64,000 nucleotides of DNA, from NCBI GenBank assembly GCA_047495785.1, contig JBLDXI010000026.1, forward strand, positions 1,178,001 through 1,242,000. The letters run 5' to 3'. A program made the translations under genes and the position numbers. Shown here one piece after another: positions 11,101 through 21,440 of the stretch. The stretch's first letter is position 1. Each line of letters begins with the position of its first letter. The notes under the pieces are model-generated. The model was not told the origin of the DNA. It searched no databases and saw nothing but the letters and a program-made list of their open reading frames with translations. This stretch comes from Lepidodermella squamata (lineage: Eukaryota > Gastrotricha).

Positions 11101-11960
11101 CTCCTTCATTCTCACCTGAAAATAAGGCAAGCTATTATTTGATTATACAATATTTGAAACTGGATTCGTCAATGTCGATGGAGGCGTGCATCAACAACAA
11201 AGTGGCAAGAGCGATTATGGTTGTACTAACACAGGAGTACTTGATTGACTTGAGGCGGTCTAAGAACGGTCTAAGACTGCAGAGCGACCAGGGTTCGACC
11301 TACAGCCGCTGGAAAACTGCGGTTTATGGGTATCATGACTTATCTATGAAAGGTCATCGTGGCACAACCCAATTGCGATCCAGGTTGGAAATCATCGAGC
11401 CAAGAAGAAATACGCGAACGCTTCGGGGTTCGCTTGCACGACACCAATTCCAGGTACGTCCGTCAACGCCGTAGCGAAGTGCTGTTCGACGAAAACCAGA
11501 TACCGAGATCGAGCCACTACATCAACGTCTAAATGATATCCTCATACTAATATGGCGAATCCCAGAGCGCTGTCTCCACACTAGCGGAGTCATGGCCAGT
11601 CTGGCAACTCAAATTTGATATGAATTCGGAAGGAAAATGATGGCTGACCACTCGCCAGCTTGGAGGATCCGCTAACCATAAACCTATCATGAATTTCTAA
11701 TTTTTCATTTATTTCACGAAAAACTTCATTTCCATTTGGATCGCTAGTCTCCGCCGAGAATCATTTGAACTGAATTGATTGTACAGGCTCAGGACCTTTT
11801 ATGCGACATATATCGAATTTCAACGTGCGCTAAAAGAAAATCTGCCTCAGTTATCAGACAGTGATAGGTGATTCTGTCTAAGAAAATGTCTACTTAACAT
11901 GGAGGGTCGATATAGGGATGATGTATAGTTATAGTATAGGTATAGTTTCTATTTGCAAGT
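11101..11960. other. Intergenic spacer, no supported gene
   Basis: A plus-strand frame at 11094-11474 has no recognisable domain, and its 3' part (RGTTQLRSRLEI, LHDTNSRYVRQRR in another frame) looks like decayed retroelement-type coding. I do not call it a gene. The region 11700-11960 is the 3' flank of the minus-strand protease gene. Confidence 0.35.
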
Positions 11961-14900
11961 TTAGTTATTGGCCATAGTCGCCTTAATCCATGGCAAAGCA
12001 GAGCAAACGCGTGCATACACCGACGGAAAGCCGTAGCTTCCACATCGTAAGTTGCCCCACGAGACAACTCCAATAACATGGGTGCGGCCAGTAGAGCCAT
12101 TCTTGCACATCAACGGACCTCCGCTATCGCCTTGGCAGGTGCCTCGGATGCCATCTTCAGCGCATATTTGAGCAGTCGAGAGTCGGCCATACATATCGCT
12201 GCACTTTTGTCGAGGATTAATAGGTATTAATGCTTCCAGAAGAGTATTCTTCCTCGGATCTGTTATAAGATAAATGCGTCACGTTGTAATTAGTTTCTGG
12301 GAGAGAATGAATATTAACTATCTGAAACTCCCCATCCAGCCACAACAGCTTCAGTGCAGCTATCAGCCACCGCAGCATTGGCAGAGATTGTGGCGTTACA
12401 CATACCATCTGGCAAACAAATCGGCTTGATTGTTTTGGAAAATGCAACTTTCGAACGAAGCTTGATGAGAGCAAAATCCATATTCCAATTCATACTGGGA
12501 TTGTAATCTGGATGTCTGAAACCACGGATCCCAGAAATGTCCTGAGACCCTGTTTCGCTAGGCAAGTTTAAGTCGGTTCGGCCTAGACGAACAAGGAACT
12601 CATCAAAAATGCCACCGTTGGCGTCTGTCACGCAGTGAGCTGCTGTAAGAATCCATTGATCGGAAATAATAGATCCTCCACAGCGCATGGTTCGCCCAAT
12701 TAGAGTCGTGGACGTCATTTCTAAGCGAACCATCCAAGGGTGAACACCAAACGCAGCGACATCACCGCCATAGATATTTTGAACAATATTTGGACCCGCG
12801 ATACCGCATTGTGCGTTTAATGATGGGCGAGTCGTAGTACCCCGTCTTGCTGTTCTCGTGCAGTTTTGTTCATCGCTGAAGTCACCTAGTGGAATAATTG
12901 AATTTAAATTTATCAAGAAGCGAGACAACATACCACAATCATTGTCCCCATCGCACCTGAATGAATGAATTAATAGAAGACGGGACGCTTAAGTTAAGCA
13001 GGAAAACTTACAACCATGATAAGTTTATGCATTTTCGATTTGCGCACTTAAACCCATTGCATGGAGGCTTTTGGATGGATGTTTGAGATTCATTGAATTG
13101 CATGAATTCTGATAGCATTTAGTCTTACCTCAGGAGTTATTGGATAAATGCAGTTCACTTCGTCGCTACGATCACCTGTCGTAAGAATGATCTAAGAGTA
13201 AAATGTATTGTTTCTTTCAAACTGGATCCTACCGCAGTCATCGTCTCTATCGCAACTACGAATTTGTTATTATAAAAATGGGATACTTCAGTTCAGAGAG
13301 AAAACTTACACCCATGATAAGTTTATACATTTTCGGTTGGCGCAGATAAACCCATTGCATGGAGGCTTTTGGATGGATGTTAGTCATTTATTTACGCACA
13401 TTACTTCTGATTTAGTCTTTCTTACCGCAGTAGTTGTGGGATAAACGCAGTTCACTTCGTCGCTACCATCACCTGCCGATAATAATCAGGTAAAAGTAAA
13501 AATTGATTGTTGCTTTCTAACTGAATCCTACCGCAGTCATTGTCACCGTCGCAGCTGAAGCATTGAACAGAAACATATGTTAGGAAGGATGTCATCGAAT
13601 TTCAATCTGTAGGTAACTCACACATATCTTTGAACGATGCACTTTCCATTGCGGCATAAAAAGCCATTGCAACTGCTCGAAGTCTTAAAGTGGGGTGTGA
13701 CTTTTTTCATCCGGCAACCAAAAATGTGACCAAATCCGACGTGAAAATATTGATTTTCCCAAGTTTGATTCCCTCGGGCCATACCCCTTTTATTTTGACC
13801 CCTGAACCTACAGAATTTCCGGTGAAAGATTCATGGCGATCCGAGTAGTCACTTTTTTACTGTAATTTATTGAAAATATGAGAAAGCAAGTCGGCAGGTT
13901 TAGTCACATTTTTTGAAAAGGTTGGATGACTATCCAGGATGTCAGTTGTCTAGAGCGTTTCCTAAGCATAAACCCTTAGGTAACGAAAGTAACAAAAATT
14001 GCTGAATTTATTGGTTCCCCGCCTCTACAATCTGAACTACTGCATTTAAAAAGCGAACTCTGAATGAAGAAATAGCCTAGAAACTAGTGTCCAATTTACT
14101 TACTGTGGTGGTTGTGACGGGCGTGTTTCTTTGGCAGTTTCTTTCGTCGCTTAGATCACCTGGGTCAAGAGCAAACAAACTAAACCACATGAAACCGATA
14201 ACTGACTTTACCGCAGTCGTTGTCTCCATCGCAACTGGTGAATGTAATTGTTACTAAAAAATCGGAGGCTACAGTACAGTACAGGAAAACTTACACCCAA
14301 GTTACGTTTATGCATTTTAAGCTTTGGCACAAAAACCCATTGCATGGAGGCTTTTAGAGGGATTTTGAGATTTATCGACTTCCGTAAATTCTGATGTAGT
14401 TTATCTTACCGCAGTAGTTGTTGGATAAACGCAGTTCACTTCGTCGCTACCATCACCTGCCGGTAACAATCAGGTAAAAGTAAAAACGTATTTCTCATTC
14501 CAACTGAATCCTACCGCAGTCATTGTCGCCGTCACAGCTAACCATTGAATGTAATCAACCACACGTTACGATGTAATCAAAGTTGATTTTCAATTTGAAA
14601 CTCACACATATCTTTGAACGATGCACTTTCCATTGCGGCATAAAAAGCCATTGCAACTGCTCGACGTCTAAAAGTGCACGAAAACTTGATCAACAACTAG
14701 ATGACGAGGAATTTAGGGTCTACGAGATGTTGACCAATCTATTAGTTTTGAATTTCAACTTGGGATTCAAAAAACCGCTTGAAAGTACGGTGAAAATGAC
14801 TTGCTGTGGTGGTTGGGACAGTTGTTGTACTGCGGCAGTTTCGTTCGTCGCTTAGATCACCTTAGAGCAAGTAAACTTAATCTTTTCAAACCGAAAAATC

Positions 14901-15452
14901 CCTTTATACCGCAATCGTTGTCTCCATCGCAACTATGCATATAGAGGTAGATGAAAATGCATGAAACTGAGGTGTGAAAGTGATTTCTTACAAATAAGAT
15001 CTAGGGACGCATTTGCCGTTTTTGCATGCGAATTCGGTGGCTCCGCATACCTGCTCCCCATACTTTCAGTGAAGCTTAACAAGCGTTATTGTTAAGCAAC
15101 TTACCGGACTTCCTTGACAGCCAGCTTCATCGCTTCCGTCCCCTTGCATTGAGACATCGATAGAAATAAGTTTCAAAAGATGAGACGAAGGCTTCTTAAA
15201 CTTACGGCAATCGTCATCTTTGTCGCACCTTGTAAAAATTGGGATAATTTTGGCCTAGTTCACGTACTCTGAACTTACACGTAGTTTTGTGGGATGCAGC
15301 GCCCATTGTTACACGCGAACCCTCCTGCACAGCTATTCGCCTGGCTGAGCTGTAACAGATTTATCGCTGTATTCTCAGCGTTTAATTTCAATTGTACTTA
15401 CAACCGAAGGGGCACTGATTAGAAAAATCAAGAAGAGTATTTGAATTGTCAT
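11961..15452 (-). CDS. Modular serine protease: signal peptide, 7 LDLa modules, chymotrypsin-like S1 domain
   Basis: Paralogue of the gene at 9765-7444. Start 15452 gives signal peptide MTIQILFLIFLISAPSV. Seven LDLa modules can be followed on the minus strand (N-halves near 15320, 15010, 14630, 14330, 13650, 13350, 13050), each with a CDxDxDCG micro-exon and a GDxSDExxC exon. Modules 3-4 and 5-6 are nearly the same pair, so they arose by internal duplication; an intron of about 400 bases (13690-14100) separates the pairs. The S1 domain is in exons 12885-12319 and 12259-11961 (phase 1 join). TAAHC, NMDFALIKL and GDSGGPLMC keep the triad. As in the sister gene, position 189 is Gly (RGTCQGDSGG) and the activation region reads QNIYGG. 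Secreted; a role as upstream protease of a defence or clotting cascade is inference. Confidence 0.82.
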
Positions 15453-15479
15453 TTTATTCGTAAGATGAGAAGATGGAAA

Positions 15480-15695
15480 CTGAAACACCCACTAATTATG
15501 AACTTCTCAATAGAATATCAATTAACGTGCTCACATGACAGGATTAAAGTTCAAGTGTTAATTGAAACATATTATAAAAGAAAGAGCTACTTGACACGGC
15601 AACGCAATTTGACAAGTTTTCTATTAAAGGAATCTCCTGAAATTTACATCCATAGAGAACGCCCCCACCCTATTGTGATTGAACTGCAAGCTTAA
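15480..15695 (-). promoter_or_regulatory. Promoter/5' region shared with the 9765-7444 gene
   Basis: Nearly colinear with about 9780-9990 (GTGCTCACATGACAGGATTA, GCAACGCAATTTGACAAG, AATCTCCTGAAATTTACATC). The TATA-like string here is weaker on the minus strand (TTTTATAATA near 15577) than TATAAAAAG in the sister gene, so core-promoter strength may differ. Confidence 0.45.
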
Positions 15696-16429
15696 GGCCC
15701 CCGTTTCCTATCACGGCATCAATGATAGCGTGAGGTTTGTGAACTTGGAAATGAGTGGGTAATATTTAGAAATGTCCGGAAAAATAACGTTAAAAATATT
15801 AAATAAAGATAAAAAATAACAGTTTGACCAAATTTAGCAGAAGTTGTCATTTTATGATATTGGTAGGTTTGACCAATATTTACCAACATTACCAAACTCG
15901 ACATAGATAATGAGTAACTCTTGCAGGTAATCAACGCTACAAGTTATTGAACACCATCATATGAATATGTTGCGATTTCTGAAAATTCAACACGTAAAGA
16001 CCAGGGCCTTTCGGACCAGCATTTCCCAAATTATGGAAAGGCAACTTTAGTTTTTATGTCTCTTTCCTTCTTACCTGAAACTAAGGCAAGCTATTATAGT
16101 TGAATTTGGTCAATTTATAATATGGCGAATCGGATAGGCCTTTTTCCAAAAAGTCAGTGTCCAAAAACAATCGATTTTTCGAACAATTTTAGCGCGACGG
16201 GTTTCATGTCTAACCGGGCATTTAGTTTATGAGGAAAAATAACGAAAAATTACCACTTTTCCATTTGCGTACACGTTGGCCGTCGAATTCACGTTTTTAT
16301 TTTCCAGCAAATAGCCTTCAAGCCATGCTTCATCAGATGTTTAATTGAAATTCCTAGTGATTTCAATGCACCAGGTATAAAATTTCCGATTTACACTCCA
16401 AATTTACTCGCCGTTGTAGTGCTTTTTTC
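15696..16429. other. Intergenic spacer
   Basis: AT-rich. It contains a short inverted pair around 15865-15895 (TTGGTAGGTTTGACC / GACCAATATTTACCAA). No gene seen. Confidence 0.4.
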
Positions 16430-17664
16430 AGTGAAAAATGCATTGTTGTATGAGTCAAATTCATTTCGTAGAAGCCTTAACAGCATACGTGAAGGTTCAC
16501 GCAAGCATTAGCTACGCCAAGCCAAAATTCAGGTATTGTTTTTATACAATAGTAGAAAATAAAAGATTAAATTCTACCATGAAAGAGAGGCGTTCCTTCC
16601 TGCTGCACATCGTTTTCGCTTTCCAAGTAACAGCTTTCCCTATTGGGGAAATTTGAAGTCTATATTCGTTGATCTTTTTCGATTTCAAGGTTTTTCGCTC
16701 AAAGGGTATAAAATCGTCTTGCCGTCTGCCGTCTATCGAAAATGCAATTTTTACAACACAAACACGCGTGATTTTGTCTCCCGGCGATGACGTACCACTT
16801 GCAATCCCTGTTTCCATAATTTGCGACCCGAATTCAGGCACAACCCTAATTGGAAACTCTGACGCTCTGTGCTACCGAGACGATAATTGGACACCGCCAT
16901 TCGGCAGTTGTCAGAAAAACGCCACAATGATTCTAGCGGTAGATAATATAAATTAAAAAACACTTTCTCATGATTTTCTTCAGGCTTCAACTGAGGCGCC
17001 TAAACGCTTTCCATGCGACGATTTCATTCCAACATTCGTCTGCTCAAACAAGCACTGCATTCCCGCACTTCTTCGGTAATCGAATATTCTCAAAATCTAT
17101 TCATTAAATATCTGTCATTTATAGATGTAATGGCATTAATGAATGCGGTAAAAATTATTTTGTGAAATTGTGGCGAATTTACTCTCCTTTATAGATGATG
17201 GAAGTGACGAGGTGAATTGTGGCTCTGCTTCGTCCAATGTATGTTTCAACACGGAAGGAAGTTGAATGGCCTAAATTATTCTTCAAAGGCTTGTAGTGAC
17301 GACGAATTCCCGTGCAAAGCAAGCAACGATTGCTTCCCGCGAATGTTCATGTCCGTTTTAAATTCGATCAAACTTCCCGAAATTATTCTGAACATTATAT
17401 TTTGCAGATGCGATAAAGACGTGGACTGTCCTGATGGCAGTGACGAAGTTGGATGCCTGAACACAAAACTAGTGAGAACTAAGCCCAGGGCGAAATACTG
17501 TAAAGAAAAATGGAATTTTTCCCCAGCCAACAGCCCGTCCTCCGAATTGCGATGGATTTCGCTGCGACAATGGCAACTGCATCGATAAAAACTACATTTG
17601 TGATACTGATAACGACTGTGGTGATCACTCCGACGAAGTCAACTGCCGATACGTTACGAAGTGA
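16430..17664 (+). repeat. Segmental duplication unit, copy 1 (partner 19850-21138)
   Basis: The whole gene unit, including about 150 bases upstream of the start (GCATACGTGAAGGTTCA, GCATTAGCTACGCCAAGCC) and most introns, recurs at 19850-21138 with small indels and substitutions. A retroelement remnant lies between the two copies. High similarity in introns indicates a recent duplication or gene conversion. Confidence 0.75.
16579..17664 (+). CDS. Secreted CCP-LDLa protein, copy 1
   Basis: Exon 1 (16579-16626) encodes the signal peptide [16 protein letters not shown]; exon 2 starts at 16690 in phase 0. Exon 2 encodes a sushi-like domain ([39 protein letters not shown]). Three LDLa modules follow: [17 protein letters not shown] / CNGINECG / [21 protein letters not shown] / [16 protein letters not shown]; and [12 protein letters not shown] with [16 protein letters not shown] in the last exon, ending at TGA 17662-17664. 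There is no protease domain. It is a paralogue of 2466-3888 and almost a twin of 20020-21138. The first LDLa module has a poor Cys spacing and may be partly degenerate. Likely an extracellular recognition or adaptor protein; inference. Confidence 0.78.
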
Positions 17665-17949
17665 ACGTTCATTAAATTGCGGAATTAAATAACAATCATA
17701 GATAAATAAATACAGTAGATCTGACACGCTAGTACATTTATGTGTGCCGAGATGACTCATCACGATTTTTTGCTTATTGGGTCGCATGCCCGAAGAAATC
17801 ACTTGATGAGGGTAATAATCTGTGTACGTCAAAAAGAGAGCAGCTATCAAATGAAAATGGCGGCCAAACTTGAAATTGAAAACTCTCAAATAGCGTCATC
17901 CCGAGAAACGAAAAGACTTCATGATTCGACCTGCAGTTCGTATGTCAAA

Positions 17950-19249
17950 ACCGCGCTGAATGCTATTCACCATGGAGATTGCTGAGTTGATCGGCGAAGA
18001 GAACAGGAGAGACTGCATCCGCTGCCTGAAGGCGATGGCGGAAAACTTTAGCAACAACAACCCGCGACCCGCCTGGGCAGCGGCCTCTAAGCTCCTTAGC
18101 AAGAAACGACGGAAACGCAACGTTGTAAGTCTAAAGACGGCAAGCGGCAAGGCGGTGACGGGCAGTAAGGCAAAAGCCGATCTGCTCGGGAAAACGTTCG
18201 CCAAAGTGGTTGCGGCACCGGCAACAACCTCAGATGCCGCTGCAGACCGCGACTTCTGGGAGAAGGTTGACGATGAGGTTGAAGGAAATCCTGCTACCAA
18301 GCCGGTGAGTGTACCCGAAAAATATCAGGTTCGACTGCCGAAATCTTCGTTAAAACGTCTACTAAAGAAGCCGAAAACTTCAAAGCGCCACAACAATGTG
18401 TCTAACGTGCTGTTGAAAAACGGCGGCCGGAGGAAGCTGATTTCCTGCGCGGTCGTTGTTTCAAATTGAAGGTGGAGGGCGAGCTCAGCGACGAACACTC
18501 AATACACTGTGGCGTCCCTCAAGGCTCGCCTCTGAGTCCTTTGCTCTTCATTTTTTAAACAGCCGACATGCAGCCCGTGAAGTTAAACCCGACGACGGTG
18601 ATTTTTGGCTTTTATAATTCTCTACCTTCGATCCATCTCAGGTTAGGTCCACGAAAGATTAAGCAGGTACAACAGCTCAAATACCTTGGTCTTCACGTAA
18701 CCCCGCGCCTCAGTTGGGACAACCAATTGTCAGCAATTTCGGCAAAAAACCAGGCCGAGAGCTGGCATGCTAAGGGGCATTAAGGCTTGGGAAGTCTTAC
18801 CACCCAAGCTCGGAATCATGTTCCACAATGCGCTATCTCAAAGCGTGATGACTTACAGCTCGCTGACATGGTCTTGCCTCCCTAAGTCTTCACGTGACCG
18901 GTTGTTTGAGATGCAAGCCAATAGCTTTTGCGCAGCCCTTGACCTACCTTACGACGCCGACTCGTTTGGGGCGGCACTTTACCTGTCGGGTGTCAAGTCA
19001 ATCGAAGACGTCTTCCACGATCGGCTTATTAGTTATGGGGAAAGGTGTCTCCGTTCAGGTGACGTGATGGCTGATTACTTGAGATACGTCTGGCAGCTGA
19101 GCTTTGACGACTTCGGCCGAAATGTCATGCAGCAGCATTCGCCAGCTTGGAACATTCGTCACTTAGCTCAGGTAAAAACAACGCCTTGCACAACCACCTT
19201 GCGAAACTGGGTAGAATTCACGCGGATGAGGTTTGCGAAAATACTCTGA
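17950..19249 (+). mobile_element. Degraded non-LTR retrotransposon (reverse transcriptase fragments)
   Basis: Base composition changes abruptly to GC-richer coding-like sequence. The frame at 17960-18469 carries the basic region N-terminal to a reverse transcriptase (WAAASKLLSKKRRKR, GKTFAKV). At about 18505-18550 another frame reads HCGVPQGSPLSPLLF, the classic RT motif of LINE-type elements. The following frames (QQLKYLGLHVTPRLSW; then 18767-19249) match the thumb and C-terminal region. The YADD catalytic motif expected between these blocks is missing, so part of the palm is deleted and several stops and frameshifts are present. The element is dead. Jockey/I-type affinity is a guess. Confidence 0.8.
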
Positions 19250-19849
19250 CTTAATCCGTGGTTCTGTCGTTTTTTACACAGGGAAGCTGGTAACAATCGT
19301 GAGAATTTGATATACCTAACTTGCTTGCTTTCTTCTGTTTCACAGGTTTTTCCACAGGTTGTTTTGTACTCTTTCTCTTAGACAGATCCTAGGAAGCCTT
19401 TGGGTGTCTCTGAATCACTGAGATTTGAGCCTTGAGCCTTGAGCCTCGGAGCCTCGGAGCCTTGTAAGCCTTGGGATCCCTGGGAGTTTTGTGGGCCTGT
19501 GGTGGCCCTTAGATTCATGGGGAACGTGAGCTTACCAAATAACTATATTAATTTTATAGTCTGTTATAGCAAAGGCCTTGGTCGCCCTCTGAGCCTGTCC
19601 GAATCGCCAAACAAACTCAATTCTGACTCCGAAAACATCACATAGCTAACTTCAGACGAGTCATTCGCGGCATAATTGAAATTTTTTTTTTATCTTATTC
19701 ATCAAAAATAGAAACAATATTATTTTATATTATCTACCGATCTGTGCACTGTCAATTTTATCATGTTTTATGTGACTCCGGACCGAGAGCACCTTCGGGT
19801 GGATGGTGGTTAAATAATAAATCTAAAGTTTTGCCAAAGCGCTTTACAG
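19250..19849. other. Intergenic spacer with short GAGCCTTG repeats
   Basis: At about 19425-19465 there is a run of imperfect GAGCCTTGAGCCTCGGAGCC units. The rest is AT-rich without coding evidence. Confidence 0.4.
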
Positions 19850-20019
19850 TGAAAAATAATGCATTGATGCTAGTATGAGTCAAATCCACATTTATGAACC
19901 TTACAGCATACGTGAAGGTTCATAGGAGCATTAGCTACGCCAAGCCAAGAAAATTGCTGCTCTGTCTATTCATGGTATTTTTTTACAATAGAACAAAAAA
20001 TAAAGCATTAAATTCTACC

Positions 20020-21138
20020 ATGAAAGAGAGGCGTTCCTTCCTGCTGCACGTCTTTTTCGCTTTCCAGGTAACAGCTTTCTCTATTAGGGAAATTTGAAGT
20101 CTAAATTCGATGAATTTGTCGATTTCAAGGTTCTTCGCTCAAATGGTATAAAATCGTCTTGCCGTCTGCCGTCTATCGAAAATGCAATTTTTACAACACA
20201 AACACGCGTGATTTTGTCTCCCGGCGATGACGTACCACTTGCAATCCCTGTTTCCATAATTTGCGACCCGAATTCAGGCACAACCCTAATTGGAAACTCT
20301 GACGCTCTGTGCTACCGAGACGATATTTGGATACCGCCATTCGGCAGTTGTCAGAAAAACGCCACAATGATTCTAGCGGTAGATAATATAAATTTAGCAA
20401 CATTATCTCATTATTTTCATCAGGCTTCAACAACTGAGGCGCCTAATCGTTCGCCTAAACGCCTAAAATGCGAATTTTTTATTTCAACATTCATGACTTC
20501 AACATTCGTCTGTTCTAACAATAAAGGCTGCATTCTCGCGGCTGATCGGTAAACAAATATTCGCAAAATCTATTCATTTTTATCTGTCATTTAGATGTGA
20601 TGGCCATGATCATTGCGGTAAACATTATTTTGCGAAATTGTAGCGAATTTTCTCTCATGTATAGGTGATGGAAGTGATGAGGTGAATTGCGGCTCTGTCT
20701 CGTCCAACGTATGTTTCAACATGGAGTGAATATGCTGAATGGCTTAAATTATTCTTCTAAGGCTTGTACTGACGACAATTTCCCGTGCAAAGCAAGCAAC
20801 GATTGCATATCACGAATGTTCATGTCCGTTCCAAATTCCTGATCAAACTTGCCGAAAAATTACTCTGATATTTTGCAGATGCGATAAGGACGCGGACTGT
20901 CCTGATGGCAGTGACGAAGTTGGATGCCTGAACACAAAACTAGTGAGAACTAAGCCCAGGGCGAAATGCTGTAAACAAAAATTGAATTTTCCCACAGCCA
21001 ACAGCCCGTCCTCCGAATTGCGATGGATTTCGCTGCGCCAATGGCAACTGCATCGATAAAAACTACATTTGTGATACTGATAACGACTGTGGTGATCACT
21101 CCGACGAAGTGGACTGCCGATACGATGATATGAAGTGA
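20020..21138 (+). CDS. Secreted CCP-LDLa protein, copy 2
   Basis: Twin of 16579-17664. Signal exon [16 protein letters not shown], then the CCP exon ([26 protein letters not shown]). Three LDLa modules follow: [20 protein letters not shown] / CDGHDHCG / [22 protein letters not shown] / [24 protein letters not shown] / [16 protein letters not shown]. The end differs (CRYDDMK). All exon borders are intact, so both twins can be functional. In the first LDLa module this copy has inserted residues ([14 protein letters not shown]) relative to copy 1. Secreted; partner molecules unknown. Confidence 0.78.
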
Positions 21139-21440
21139 ACGTTCATTAAATAACAATTGATGAATTAACTGACAATTTTGAATGAAATTAATTTGACCCT
21201 ATAATAAATGCTTAAAGAAGCACTCTTTATTACGCGCACGTGCCCTATATTTCTCGAGCGATGAGTCAACGGCCACAAGTCCAGCAATAAAAAAAATCAA
21301 ATGAATAATAATAATCTGCACTTATCAACACTTCCAACAACTGATGCTAAAAATCGCACTCGGGCAATAAAAGGCTGTCTATTGGCCCTTTTTATTGCTT
21401 CATTGCCATCATACATCAAGCAACAATTTTATAATTCGAC
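21139..21440. other. Spacer before the sugar transporter gene
   Basis: AT-rich with AATAAA near 21288 and ATAATAAATG near 21200. No gene seen. Confidence 0.4.

Noticed and set aside
11094-11474. 126-codon open frame on the plus strand
   Set aside because: No signal peptide, domain or splice support; composition looks like decayed mobile-element or random sequence, so it is not called a gene.
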